Shown: positions 50,474 through 61,383, counted from the first letter of the stretch. The stretch: DNA of 64,000 bases from Tritrichomonas foetus (GCA_001839685.1 MLAK01000667.1:17508-81507); one strand, 5' to 3'. Translations and numbers: made by a program. The notes: generated from the sequence alone by a model not told the origin.

Positions 50474-50800
50474 ATGAGTGAAGAAAAGTATATGAAATTT
50501 GAGGTTTATGTGCCTTTGACACATGTTGATGCTGTTAAGGAGGCTATGTGCAAAGCAGGTGCTGGAAAATATGGTGATTATGATTCTTGTGTTTGGCAAT
50601 CTATTGGAATGGGCCAGTTTCGTCCTTTAGAAGGATCAAATCCATATCTTGGACAAGTGAATCAAATTGAAAGAGTTCAAGAAGCCAAACTTGAATGTCT
50701 TATCAGCACTAACCTCATTAAAGAAATGATTGTCGAAATGAAAAAAGCTCATCCATATGAGGTTCCTGCATATCATTACTGGCCTGTTTTCATTGACTAA
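50474..50800 (+). CDS. Stand-alone NIF3/YqfO insertion-type (CutA-like) domain protein
   Basis: This 108-residue protein matches the small alpha/beta domain inserted in bacterial YqfO/NIF3 proteins and also found alone in bacteria. It reads KFEVYVPLTHVDAVKEAMCK, then AGAGKYGDYDSCVWQS, then GMGQFRPLEGSNPYLGQVNQ, and ends KKAHPYEVPAYHYWP. The GQFRPLEGSNP and HPYEVPAY motifs are the family signature. The biochemical role is not established. The strong resemblance to bacterial stand-alone forms makes a bacterial origin likely. I see no clear initiator motif next to its ATG. Confidence 0.85.
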   Translation: MSEEKYMKFEVYVPLTHVDAVKEAMCKAGAGKYGDYDSCVWQSIGMGQFRPLEGSNPYLGQVNQIERVQEAKLECLISTNLIKEMIVEMKKAHPYEVPAYHYWPVFID

Positions 50801-51110
50801 TTTTATTAAAAGACCAATTTTTCATTAAAATGTTTTACCTTTCTTTCTTTTTGTTATTAATAACCTTTCATTCTTTCTATTCATTTTCATTTCATTCTTT
50901 CTATTCATTTTTCATTTCATTCTTTCTATTCATTTCCATTTCATTCTTTCTATCCAGTTTCATTTCATCCTTTCTATCCTTTTTATTAGTTTCAAGAGAA
51001 TTAAGATATTTAAAAAATTCAAAGCATTAAACATGTGTATTTCTATTTATCAATAACATGGATAAAAATTCAAACATTTTTCTTTTGGGAAGTGAATATG
51101 AATAGTATAT
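50801..51110. other. Intergenic region largely occupied by a minisatellite
   Basis: 310 bases between two convergent genes, mostly the repeat at 50850-50980. No gene. Confidence 0.6.
50850..50980. repeat. Pyrimidine-rich tandem repeat of about 26 bp
   Basis: About five units of the type CATTCTTTCTATTCATTTTC with small length changes follow one another. The plus-strand frame across it reads as a Phe/Ser repeat and is not a gene. Confidence 0.75.
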
Positions 51111-51998
51111 CTACTCATTACACAATTTAATTTCTGGACAATCATGATCTCTCAAAGAGTAGCACACATATACAATTTCAGCTCCCGAATAAAAAAGCGC
51201 ACTTAATGATCCAAACAGTTGACTTTTTGAACAATCATACATAACATCAGCAGTGAAATCACTATGAAAAATGACAGGAAAGTAAATATCATCTTTAGTC
51301 GCAATTACCCATCGTAATTTATAATTGAAAGATAAATCTTGACCTGTTAAATTCAGAACAGTAGAAGACTTTACTTTTACCAAGTTTGGAGGAAAGGATT
51401 TTATTTGGCTTTTCACAATAATATCTTCAGTATGATTTTTTTCGAATTCTGCCTGGAAAACAACTTCTAAATCTGAAAGTGAATCAAAATGCATTGGTCC
51501 AGCAATCGAAACATTCAATGATTGAAAAAGCATAATGAAATAGGAAATGTTGTTTGATGGTGATTCATTAGATAACAATTTCAATTCATTGCATACATTT
51601 TTTAGGGAAATTTCACCTTCGTTACATAAATTCATGAATTCCGTTAGAAATGGAAAATAAGAACTAATAAATGCAATCAAAAAAGACGAAAACAATGAAT
51701 CATCAAATACATTTGAAAAATAAATCTGATCATATTTGGGCGAAAGATGAATTGATGACACGATGGGCTTAATATCATAAAATTCTGCTGCTTCTTCAGA
51801 TGACCGAAATATTTTCGTTTTCGTTGGCTGAATGTAAGGAGGAACAACTTTATTCTTTGGCAATTTCTGTCGTGCTGACGGCAAATTTGAAAATGTTATA
51901 TGAAAAGTCGAATTAGTTCTATTTGTTTTTTCTGTAAAACTTGTGAGACGAGAGCTTTTGAAAGCTGTCCGAGGTGTTGTTATTCGAGATTGAGTCAT
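51111..51998 (-). CDS. Unknown globular protein
   Basis: I do not recognise this 295-residue protein. The first 60 residues are basic and Ser/Thr-rich (MTQSRITTPRTAFKSSRLTS). The remainder is globular with mixed helices and strands (SLFSSFLIAFISSYFPFLTE, FEKNHTEDIIVKSQIKSF, LRWVIATKDDIYFPVIFHSD). It has several cysteines near the end and no signal or membrane segment. It ends at TAG. The next gene to the right is divergent. Composition and frame length support a real gene. Confidence 0.65.
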   Translation of the reverse strand: MTQSRITTPRTAFKSSRLTSFTEKTNRTNSTFHITFSNLPSARQKLPKNKVVPPYIQPTKTKIFRSSEEAAEFYDIKPIVSSIHLSPKYDQIYFSNVFDDSLFSSFLIAFISSYFPFLTEFMNLCNEGEISLKNVCNELKLLSNESPSNNISYFIMLFQSLNVSIAGPMHFDSLSDLEVVFQAEFEKNHTEDIIVKSQIKSFPPNLVKVKSSTVLNLTGQDLSFNYKLRWVIATKDDIYFPVIFHSDFTADVMYDCSKSQLFGSLSALFYSGAEIVYVCYSLRDHDCPEIKLCNE

Positions 51999-52616
51999 TG
52001 TTTAAGAATAAAAAAAAAAGAAATAAGATTTTGTGTAAACGTTCAAAATAACGAAATTGATCATTTATCTGGCCAACAAATTTTTTCTCATCCTTATCAA
52101 TTATCTGTACTTATATGACCATATATGTTATTAAAAACATCAACCAATTTTACATAGAATATCAGAAAAAATCAGAAAAAATTGAAGAAAGTGTTTTTGG
52201 TGTATTTCTTCAGAAATAAAATTAAATTTGCTGATATTCATGATATACCAGTATCAATATTAAAGGGAGACATCATTTATTGCTAAATAGTCATCAAATT
52301 TAGTTTTCGAGGATAAATTTTGTGATGTTTGTATGAGTATTTCATTTTTCGAGCATTAGAATAGATTCAAAAAAATATATTATCCCTAAATTATCTTTAA
52401 AATTTATTATACAGTGATAAGAAATCAAGAAAAACGTGAATAATATAAGAACTATAAATCAGGTCAAAAAGTGAATATGGTCAAATCACCTTCAGAAAAT
52501 TGAATATATCCTCAATTGGATTCACATTTGATACAAAACAGTAAAGGTCAATTGGCGTCTTCATAGTCAATTTCGAATAATACTTTCACAAAAAGTTTCA
52601 GTATAATTCTCTATTG
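51999..52616. other. Divergent intergenic region
   Basis: About 620 bases of A/T-rich spacer carrying the promoters of the unknown gene and the BEACH gene. TCAGTATAATT at 52598 is the likely initiator for the latter. Confidence 0.55.
52598..52608 (+). promoter_or_regulatory. Initiator-like motif of the BEACH gene
   Basis: TCAGTATAATT starts 19 bases before the ATG at 52617. Confidence 0.45.
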
Positions 52617-55600
52617 ATGACAAACTCGTCATTTTCGTCATCAAATCGAAATGCAATCCAACTAATTCTATCAGTAATCGAGCTCAAGTATTCGATCACA
52701 CCCTCAGAAATTGCAAGTCTCAATCCCGCCGAAAGAGATATATTCCAATTTATTGATATTATTGATAAAGTTAAACTCGAAAAATTGAAAAAAGAAAAGC
52801 AGCTTCTTTCAATGCCGCAAGATCAAGCATTGCGTAATTTACCATATCAATGCATATTTTCACCATCCGCTCTTCAGCAGCTTTTAGATATCAATAAAGA
52901 CAAGCAACAAGTTTCAAAACCAACCGCCGTTTACATATTTTTCAATGCACTTACATATTTATATTATCATAATGAAGTATTAGATCCAGAGACAATGGCC
53001 ATTATTATCAAGGCTCTCGGAATGTGTTGTTTATTGTCTACATGCCAGGGCTTGGCCACAGTTTTTTTCATGAATATTGTTAATAAAGGATTAAATGGAA
53101 AAAGTGCTGAATGGGATGAAGAACTAATTAAAGCAATTTTTCGCTTTATTGAAATAAATCAAACAGTTGATGGCACTTTTTATAAATCTTTGACCCAATT
53201 ATGTAGAATTGCACTCGAAATGAATAAAGAAGAAATTCAAGAGTTAATTTTTAAATTCCTTCTCTTCGAATTTACAAATAGAAGATCTGTTGTTAAAAAG
53301 GAAGATCAAACCGAACTACTTAATGTTTTATCGCCATATATTGAAAGTTTACATCCAATGATATTTCCAATTATTTCTGCAATGTCGTCAATTACCCACT
53401 GCCAGGCCTTAAAAGACATTTATATTAACTATGCGGATATTTTAGCCAAAGAAATATCGAATCATCCATTAAAGATTGGTGAGCAATCATCTATGGAAGA
53501 TTTACCGAAAATTGACATACCAACCAACGATCAATACAATTTTATCGATAAAAGTGAACCGTCATTTCCAAAATGCTTTAAGGCTTTACCAATCCAAATT
53601 CTTGAAGATTATGATATTTCTAAACATTTTCCAAAAGATATTTGGAATTTCGTTGAAACTTTAGATCAACTTTTAATTGAATCACATATGGAATGTACAG
53701 ATGACTTCTTTATATCATTACATAAATATGTACAAGAAAGTTTGAACCAGAATACATTTTATAGCTATATAGCAACCGTTTTGGTGTTATTCAAAAACAA
53801 CGCAACACCAGGTAGATTTCCAATTTATCGAGATTGTTTAACAACTCAGAGAATATTTGATCCACAATATGTGGTTTTTAGTAACAGTGGACTTGATCCA
53901 ATCATTAACTATCTCAGAAAAGAAATTGTGATCATTTTAGCTGATAAAGACCAAGAAATTTTAATGGATATCATGAAAAAAGACAATTCTTTATTATTTG
54001 TTGAACTTTTGGGAAGACTTTTAGCTAAAACATTCCAAATGGACTTGTTTTCATCTTTCCCTAACTTTTTCACAGATGTCATTGATACTGCCTTTTATCT
54101 TCAAGCCCTTGATATTAAACATCATACAGAAAACATATCAATTGTTCGAAGTGTTGTTTTCTTATTCATGGCAGAACTTGCAAACTTTCCTGCATTTTTG
54201 GATGAGGCTTTCATTCCAAGATTTTGTAATTTCTTGTTTGAATCCGAAATTACTGATTATATTTTATTTATTATTCGAACACACTTTTCATTATGCCAAT
54301 CAGGTGGTAATTTCTCACCATTATCACAAAGATTGAATGGAATATTGAAGACATGCTCTTATCGAGTTAAAATTGATGAAAGATATTGTTCTCTTGCTTT
54401 CAAAATCGTAGAAACTCTTGTTCAAGGTTTGAAATATTCAATGAGAATAATTACTCTTGCACAACAGTTATTTGATTCTATCCTTTTGAACTTTAAAGCA
54501 GCACCAACCAATGAATTCTTATCGTTGATTTTATCATTAGTTCAAAGAATTTCTTGCTATGATGATGGTTATAACTTAAAACTTGACGATATTTCCACAA
54601 TCACCAATTATATGAAAGAAAACAAGCTTTATGACTATAACTGGTATATTAGAATTTTAAGTATTTTAACAAATAACAACATCATTGCACCACGCGATTT
54701 TAAATTAAATCAATTTTTCTTCATTGAACGTCCACAATTCATTATTTTATTTTTAACAGTTTTCGGAACATCACCAGAATTTAGTAAATTCCTTGAAATT
54801 ATTTCGCTTAACTGTAAAATATCTCCATTCACTGCTAGATGCTGTCATGATGGATGCTTGGATATGATTTTATTGAAATTCTTGGCAGAACAAAAAGATG
54901 AATGTAATATTTCACATCGTGGAGTGTCTATTGATCTGAAAATTACACATGATGATCAAAAGAAATTTGTTTACCCGTTACTTACTGCAATGTTGGCAAC
55001 AAAAACTTCATATTCTGTCGTAGCACTTCTTCATAAGCTTTGTAAGATGAGGAATCCACATTTCTTAAAGATTTTCGAACTAGCTATGGCACAATGTGCT
55101 TCGAACCAAACCCCATCATATGTAATCTCTTCTCTTCCAGTCGAAAATAAAGCAAATGGAATTTCAATTACTAACACTAACTTTTCTTTTTCATTTTGGT
55201 TCAAGTTGGATTCGGCAAGAATTATTCGAACAAGACCAGAGATTACTTTCTTCACTGTAACTGATAAGAAAACAACACTTTCTTTACTATACACAAAGAA
55301 CAATGCAGTTATTATTCGAGTTACTGAAAAGAATGGCCAAGTCACACAATTTAACTTCCCATTAGTAATTATTGAACCTACATTTTCCATGGAAGAAAAT
55401 GCAGTAAGAGCTAATACATGGCACTTCTTTGGAATTTCATTCTATGTATCAAATGGAAAACAAAGTGCAGGTGTTTTCTATGATGATTTTCCTATTGCCA
55501 CACACAAGCCACTAGTATTCAATCCAATTTCATTTTCAAGAGGCACACTTGATGTGAAACTTGGCTTAGTAGAAACTGATGATCCTCAAAGATGTAGAGA

Positions 55601-58600
55601 ACTTGGATATATTTCAAAATTCCGTTATTCACCAACATTTTTGCGACGTGCCGATTTCCATGATCTCTTTATGGAATGTGCTCCAAATTCAGAACTTACA
55701 GAGATCACAACCAATTCATTGTTCTTCAGATCCAAGACAATTCTTGAAATCTATGATGATCCTTTCGTTCTTCAACAATATGTGAAATCTCTTTTAACAA
55801 TTCTCGATACTGACTTTTTATATACATTAAAATTCATTTTATTATCCAAAGAGAATCAAATGACATTCAATATGACAGATGACATCTTAGATTGCATTTT
55901 AATGATGCCAAAACGTGATTCATCACTTTATCATACAATTTATTCAATTTTCGAAGTGATTACCGAAGAAACTTTGGAATTAGAGTGGATTGAGTCATTA
56001 ATCTTCAATATTCCACTATGGATGAAATGTGATCCTATTTCTAAGTTCTCAATTCTTTGCCATTGGAATACAACTTTATTCAAAAATTATGAAAATTTGT
56101 TCCGAAACACACCGAAGTTTTCTAATGCATTTTTACAATTTGATTATTTATTCAATGATAAAGAGCAAAACTGCAGAGATGAATATATTAAAATGCTGTC
56201 AAGATTGGCTAGACTTAAGTTTACAACAGCTGATTCTAGAGTTTTCTATGATGTCGTTTTAGCAAGCTATCAAAAGCCAACATTTTCTTCATATTTACAG
56301 CTTCTTAGAAACATTTCACCTGTTCTTTCTCCAACAATGCGTAGGGATCTTCTTCATATGATGCATCCTATTCTGAAAAATGATAATAGCAAAAATACTC
56401 TTGATATTATTGGCGCTATTCATGACCTATCGCTTGTTGATAGTCCACAAGAAGCGATGTTCCTTGCCAGACTGGTACCAGATTGCTGCTACACTCCAAT
56501 TTTATTCATGGATCTCATCAAATATTTACCAAAGTTTCCAAACTTCTTCCCACTTCTCTGTTGCCTTTCTCTTCAACTTAATCCAGGAGAACAAGAGCTT
56601 GTAACCACATCAATTAGCCAACTAATTGGTGAATCTGTTTCATCAATGAAATTTAATGGACTTTGGTACATTTGGCCAATTGTGTTCTCATTTAGAACTT
56701 CGTCAAAGTGTCAGAAATCAATTTTAGAATTCCTTGCTTCTGCCACAAATGCATGCCAAGATAAAGTTAATGCAATTCAAAACATCTGCCACTTTATTTC
56801 ATACATGTCTGCTGCTAAAGGTGTACCAAATATCACTGATGAATATTTAATTCCACTAGCATCATGCATACCTGATAATGAAACAAGTGCACTTAATGAA
56901 GTCCTCAATCAACTTCTGTATTCTGTTTTTTACCGAATTGGCCCACACACACATAATACCGAATTAATTAAAGCAATTGAAAATAGTCCATTTGCAATGC
57001 CATTCAAGTACACAATTGGACAACCATTCAAACACCAAGAAGTTACAAATATTGGCGAGCTTGAAATTCTTGCCAAAAATAGAATTGTTCCAAGCATTGG
57101 CTTTGAGCATTTGTTCAATGATCAAGGTAAATTAAAGGCATTTTCGGCACTCCAGATATCTATGATGATTCTTGGTAAAATTAAGAATAAATCTGATTAT
57201 GTTGATATTGTGAAACATTATGCACTTTCACAAAAAGGAAAAGCACACTTTTCAAGTGCCTTTGAAAAAATGAGGAAAGAATATTGTGATCAATTTGCTC
57301 GTGTTACAACAACACTATTTAAGAACATTGCGTTAAGTTTAGATAGCTCAGCACAAATGTATTCTTCATTAAAGACTTTCAATTTCGAAACAATCAACAG
57401 AAATGCAAGAGAACATCAAATCCAACCAATTGAGCTTGCACCACGTCCTCAATACACCAACATGCTTGAATATGCAAGAAGTAGAATCAGTGCACCAAAT
57501 TATCCATCTCGAATTAAAAAGAGACTTTCAAGCAGACCAACAAAATCTATTCATGCTTCTCAACAACTCAAAAAAGTGGAATTCCATATGCCAGACGCAA
57601 AATTAATTAACATTAGAAAGACAAGGAAATGTGAACTACAAATGTCTAAAGAGTTTATTCGATTTACTGTTGAACAAAGAACTAAAGTTGTTCGAATACA
57701 AGATATTGATGCTGTGTACTTCAATGAAAATTCTTTCGAATTTGCAACAAAAGATTATCGTTGGTATTTAATTGATATTTTACCTTATCCAACCCAGCCA
57801 TTGATCAAACTATTTAAAGATAAACAAATTCCAAAGATAATAATGACAACACATTGGGGATCAAACTTTGACTATTTAATTCAATTAAATTTGGCTGCTG
57901 GAAGGTCATTTAATAATCCACAAATTTATCCAGTCTTTCCAAACGTTCTTGCAAACTATTCAGACTATATGGCGCGTAACATCGCCAGCATTAAAGTCAA
58001 CAGCAAGATAAAGAACCCAGATGTTGATCAGCTCAGGTGGGGACCTTCATTTTACAGCTCTTATGATGTGAATATTCGTCCAACGATTGAAAATGAAACC
58101 TTCCTTCCCCCTGAATTTTATTATTTCTCTGAAATGTTTGGTGAAGCAAAACTTCCAACATGGGCAACAAACAAATATGATTTTGTTTATAAGATGCGAA
58201 AGTTGCTCGAATCACCAAATGTTACAAAGAACTTACCTAAATGGATTGATGCTGTTTTTGGTGACCAAAGCTTCATGACTGGTCAGATCCATAAAACATT
58301 ATTCCAAAGTGCACACTTCTCTAAAAGTGAAATCATACTTCGATTGAACAACCAAGTAGTCGATGTTATCCAAAGACCTATTGCTTATGCTGCATTTTAT
58401 GAAAAGTCAATGGCACTTGTAACATCAGATAAACAAGTTCAATATTACACATTAAGTCAAAGTAATTCTCAACTAAATATTGCAAAAGTGAAAAGTTATG
58501 TTTTGGACAATGATGTTAATAAATATGAGTTCTTCATCGTGGGTGGAAAACTTGCTGCTTTCGATAAAGATTCAATGTGTCTTTCCAAATATGAGAGTAC

Positions 58601-59204
58601 AGTTGAAAAGAAAACAATTTGTAGTGATAATTCACACTTCTGTGAATGTGGAAGTACATTTTTCTATCTTGAAGATCTTTCAACAATTCGTTCAGAAAGA
58701 GGAGAAGCTTATCGTTCAGAAGACGACATCGTCTGTTTTGCATCAAGCGCTCGTTTTGGAGTTCTCGTTTATGCAACTGTTGACGACGTTATTCACATTC
58801 GCATCATGCCTAAAGGAAAAGAAGACATCCAAAGGAAACTTAGAGGTATTCCTTTAAGAATTTTAGTCACAGAGTCATGGGGATTCATTGTGGTTCATAC
58901 ACCAGGTGAAATTACGATAATGAATCAAAATGGTGATATTATTAAATGTTTACCATTCAAATTCGATATCGATTCATGGTCAACATTTAAATCAACAAGC
59001 GGTTTCGATTATATTCTTTTCCAGCATAAACAAACACAGTTCTTTGCATTTGAAGCAATGGCCCCAGAAAAGGTTTGCTCAATTTGCGATACTCCTGACG
59101 TCATCGCCACACATTATTTGATGGATAGTGAAACTATTCTTGTTTTGAATAAGGCTGGTAAAGTAACAGCTTATCCAATTAACATTTCAACATTATTTGC
59201 TTAA
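52617..59204 (+). CDS. Giant BEACH-domain protein (neurobeachin/LRBA-like)
   Basis: From the ATG at 52617 (the frame opens with TTG three bases earlier) it encodes 2195 residues. Residues 1-840 are a helical solenoid. A ConA-like lectin fold follows at about 845-1010 (NFSFSFWFKLDSARIIRTRP, ANTWHFFGISFYVSNGKQS). More helical repeats run to about 1650. A PH-BEACH domain is at about 1665-1740 and a BEACH domain at about 1745-1885, with the signature SNFDYLIQLNLAAGRSFNNP and then YPVFPNVLANY, and the closing WIDAVFGDQSF. The final 300 residues resemble a degenerate WD40 propeller. BEACH proteins act in membrane traffic and lysosome-related organelles. The BEACH core lacks about 50 residues in the middle compared with the usual domain, so its binding surface may differ. 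Confidence 0.93.
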   Translation: MTNSSFSSSNRNAIQLILSVIELKYSITPSEIASLNPAERDIFQFIDIIDKVKLEKLKKEKQLLSMPQDQALRNLPYQCIFSPSALQQLLDINKDKQQVSKPTAVYIFFNALTYLYYHNEVLDPETMAIIIKALGMCCLLSTCQGLATVFFMNIVNKGLNGKSAEWDEELIKAIFRFIEINQTVDGTFYKSLTQLCRIALEMNKEEIQELIFKFLLFEFTNRRSVVKKEDQTELLNVLSPYIESLHPMIFPIISAMSSITHCQALKDIYINYADILAKEISNHPLKIGEQSSMEDLPKIDIPTNDQYNFIDKSEPSFPKCFKALPIQILEDYDISKHFPKDIWNFVETLDQLLIESHMECTDDFFISLHKYVQESLNQNTFYSYIATVLVLFKNNATPGRFPIYRDCLTTQRIFDPQYVVFSNSGLDPIINYLRKEIVIILADKDQEILMDIMKKDNSLLFVELLGRLLAKTFQMDLFSSFPNFFTDVIDTAFYLQALDIKHHTENISIVRSVVFLFMAELANFPAFLDEAFIPRFCNFLFESEITDYILFIIRTHFSLCQSGGNFSPLSQRLNGILKTCSYRVKIDERYCSLAFKIVETLVQGLKYSMRIITLAQQLFDSILLNFKAAPTNEFLSLILSLVQRISCYDDGYNLKLDDISTITNYMKENKLYDYNWYIRILSILTNNNIIAPRDFKLNQFFFIERPQFIILFLTVFGTSPEFSKFLEIISLNCKISPFTARCCHDGCLDMILLKFLAEQKDECNISHRGVSIDLKITHDDQKKFVYPLLTAMLATKTSYSVVALLHKLCKMRNPHFLKIFELAMAQCASNQTPSYVISSLPVENKANGISITNTNFSFSFWFKLDSARIIRTRPEITFFTVTDKKTTLSLLYTKNNAVIIRVTEKNGQVTQFNFPLVIIEPTFSMEENAVRANTWHFFGISFYVSNGKQSAGVFYDDFPIATHKPLVFNPISFSRGTLDVKLGLVETDDPQRCRELGYISKFRYSPTFLRRADFHDLFMECAPNSELTEITTNSLFFRSKTILEIYDDPFVLQQYVKSLLTILDTDFLYTLKFILLSKENQMTFNMTDDILDCILMMPKRDSSLYHTIYSIFEVITEETLELEWIESLIFNIPLWMKCDPISKFSILCHWNTTLFKNYENLFRNTPKFSNAFLQFDYLFNDKEQNCRDEYIKMLSRLARLKFTTADSRVFYDVVLASYQKPTFSSYLQLLRNISPVLSPTMRRDLLHMMHPILKNDNSKNTLDIIGAIHDLSLVDSPQEAMFLARLVPDCCYTPILFMDLIKYLPKFPNFFPLLCCLSLQLNPGEQELVTTSISQLIGESVSSMKFNGLWYIWPIVFSFRTSSKCQKSILEFLASATNACQDKVNAIQNICHFISYMSAAKGVPNITDEYLIPLASCIPDNETSALNEVLNQLLYSVFYRIGPHTHNTELIKAIENSPFAMPFKYTIGQPFKHQEVTNIGELEILAKNRIVPSIGFEHLFNDQGKLKAFSALQISMMILGKIKNKSDYVDIVKHYALSQKGKAHFSSAFEKMRKEYCDQFARVTTTLFKNIALSLDSSAQMYSSLKTFNFETINRNAREHQIQPIELAPRPQYTNMLEYARSRISAPNYPSRIKKRLSSRPTKSIHASQQLKKVEFHMPDAKLINIRKTRKCELQMSKEFIRFTVEQRTKVVRIQDIDAVYFNENSFEFATKDYRWYLIDILPYPTQPLIKLFKDKQIPKIIMTTHWGSNFDYLIQLNLAAGRSFNNPQIYPVFPNVLANYSDYMARNIASIKVNSKIKNPDVDQLRWGPSFYSSYDVNIRPTIENETFLPPEFYYFSEMFGEAKLPTWATNKYDFVYKMRKLLESPNVTKNLPKWIDAVFGDQSFMTGQIHKTLFQSAHFSKSEIILRLNNQVVDVIQRPIAYAAFYEKSMALVTSDKQVQYYTLSQSNSQLNIAKVKSYVLDNDVNKYEFFIVGGKLAAFDKDSMCLSKYESTVEKKTICSDNSHFCECGSTFFYLEDLSTIRSERGEAYRSEDDIVCFASSARFGVLVYATVDDVIHIRIMPKGKEDIQRKLRGIPLRILVTESWGFIVVHTPGEITIMNQNGDIIKCLPFKFDIDSWSTFKSTSGFDYILFQHKQTQFFAFEAMAPEKVCSICDTPDVIATHYLMDSETILVLNKAGKVTAYPINISTLFA

Positions 59205-60133
59205 ATCGAAGATATAGTCTTTCAATGTGATTTTTTTTTTCTTATATGATATTGACTTTTTTTTTATGTTTTGACTCTTACATATGATAATATACCATAA
59301 AATAATGAGAAAGTACAAATCTACATAGATTTTTATGGGAAAAGACTCAAATTAATCGATCATGAATAAAAATTCGATATTAGCAAGAAATAAGATAGTG
59401 ACTGGTTTTTAAATGCTATCTGAGTTAGTTGATCTCGAAAAATTCTCGTATAAATAGATTTAACATTAATTTAGGTTGATTATGTATAAAACAACTTTTT
59501 GAGAGTGTAGAACGCTTCAGTTCTCAAAAGCCATATTTTTTGATAGTATCAAAGAAAATTTGTATGAATATTCAATGTGATATTGAAAGGTATTTCACAA
59601 TTTTGAACATTAAAGGAGGATAACAGAAATTGAATATTTTATAGTGTCCTTCAATACAAAAAGTCTTATACCGCTCAAAACTATCGAAAATCAAATCTCG
59701 ATAATATATCGGCCAACATACTCACTCTTAAATTTCCAAGGATTGGCGAATACAATTCTATTCTTGATTATCTCTTTCCACAATCAATACATTGTATTTG
59801 AAATATTTTTCAGTATGTTTTTTTAGTTTTTCTGAATCATATTCAAATTTCAATTCTTTACAGTTCTGTTGCGGATATCGAATGAAAGGGTTAATTTTTT
59901 GTCTTTTCTCCACTTATCTATTCACACCCTTGAAGACAATCTTTTTTCCCTTTCTGGCTTGTGAATACCAATTTTGGCCAGAGTTATTGAAAAACTAATT
60001 AAGTTGAAATGATAGAATTCAATACCTTATTAAAAACCAACGATAAGTATAGATTGTCAGTTCGGTTTCATAGAAATATAAATTTTTAAGAAAAGCTGCC
60101 GTTAGTTCAGGTGATGTGATCATTTTACTAAAA
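59205..60133. other. AT-rich intergenic region
   Basis: 930 bases with no supported gene. The small frames here have no protein-like composition. TCATTTTAC at 60120 is the likely initiator of the next gene. Confidence 0.55.
60120..60128 (+). promoter_or_regulatory. Initiator-like motif of the acylated protein gene
   Basis: TCATTTTAC starts 14 bases before the ATG at 60134. Confidence 0.5.
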
Positions 60134-60406
60134 ATGGGCTGTGGAGCATCAAGCGCAAAAGACGACGCAAAAGATCTTCCAAAGATGACAGAAAAGCCGC
60201 CAAAGGTATCTGAAAACCAAGAAGAAACCAAGGAAACAAAGAAAGAAGAGGCCAAGGAAGAAGCCAAGGAAGAAAAGAAGGAAGAAGCTAAAGAAGAAAA
60301 GAAGGAGGAAGAAAAGGAAGAAAAGAAGGAAGAAGAAAAGGAAGAAGAGAAAAGTGAATCTTCATCATCTTCATCATCATCTTCTTCTTCCTCCGACTCA
60401 TCTTAA
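60134..60406 (+). CDS. Small dually acylated, Lys/Glu-rich protein with a Ser tail
   Basis: This 90-residue protein starts MGCGASSAKDD, where Gly2 and Cys3 form a myristoylation-plus-palmitoylation signal (MGCxxS). After a short basic segment, residues 33-70 are nearly pure Lys/Glu/Ala in a KEEAKEEKKEE pattern, probably a single charged helix. The last 20 residues are mostly Ser and could be heavily phosphorylated. It would be a disordered or helical protein bound to the inner face of a membrane. The frame opens with GTG at 60116, but only the ATG at 60134 places the acylation signal at the N-terminus, which supports this start. It could be a low-complexity frame, but the signal and the upstream motif argue for a gene. 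Confidence 0.7.
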   Translation: MGCGASSAKDDAKDLPKMTEKPPKVSENQEETKETKKEEAKEEAKEEKKEEAKEEKKEEEKEEKKEEEKEEEKSESSSSSSSSSSSSDSS

Positions 60407-61383
60407 ATAGATGGTTAACATTGTCATTTGATAATAAATTATTTTAATTTAAATTTCTTTAATTTTAATTTAAAATTCTTATTTTAATTCTAACACCTTT
60501 TTTCCATCTCCTTTTATTTATTTTATTTTCATTTTCAGCTATATATCGTGAATATTCCATGTTTTCGTCATTTTCTTTGTTTCAGAAATAATATGATAGA
60601 TTTAAACTTTGAAAACCTTTGATGAAGATATCATTACAAATTTTTGTTTCATCTAATACAATTGATACCAGAATTAACAAGATCATGTTTGATGGTAATC
60701 GAAAGTGATATCATCATGATGAGTTTCATTTCACTTTTTTTCAATAATCACGAGTATGTGATTAAACCGTTTATTTTTTTAATCGAAAATATAGATTGCT
60801 TTCTCCTGAAGTTGCTCTTCCCAGAAAACACTAGTTTCTTGTTTTTCATTTTATCATAACAATATGAAATCAATTGAATTGATTAATGTTGCTTTTCTGA
60901 TTCAGATAATCTTTCACAATGACCAAAATTAAAATCAAAAATGAAAATCTTTATCTATTCAATTTTTGAACATTATTTGACCTTTCACATCACAGGTGTC
61001 CAAAAACACAGGAATATTAATTTTACCCAAAAATTAAGAGTAACTAAATAAATAAATAACTTATTTTAATCGAAAAAATAAAGATTTCCGATGGTACTCC
61101 CGACTAACATGGAAAAACGTTTTCTAGGTTAAGAAATGTGAGGTAAAAAATATCTTTCGAGAAAGGTAACAAGCAAAGTCTTTAATAGGATTTTTTCCCC
61201 TTATAATTCTATCATGGTATATAGGCACAATGTACATATTAAATAGTATGGAATTATATAGATCTGTCGATAGGATTTTCCAAGTAATTTTGAAAACTTG
61301 ATGTCAAAATATAAATTCAAAGGAATCATTCTGGCATCGAAAGATAGAGAAACAAAGGTCAGTTGGGTGCACCATAAGATTCA
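60407..61383. other. AT-rich intergenic region
   Basis: 980 bases. Runs of TTTAATTTTAATTTAAA near 60445-60490 and other A/T tracts dominate. No gene supported. Confidence 0.55.

Noticed and set aside
50830..51030. Phe/Ser-rich plus-strand frame
   Set aside because: Product of the pyrimidine-rich tandem repeat.
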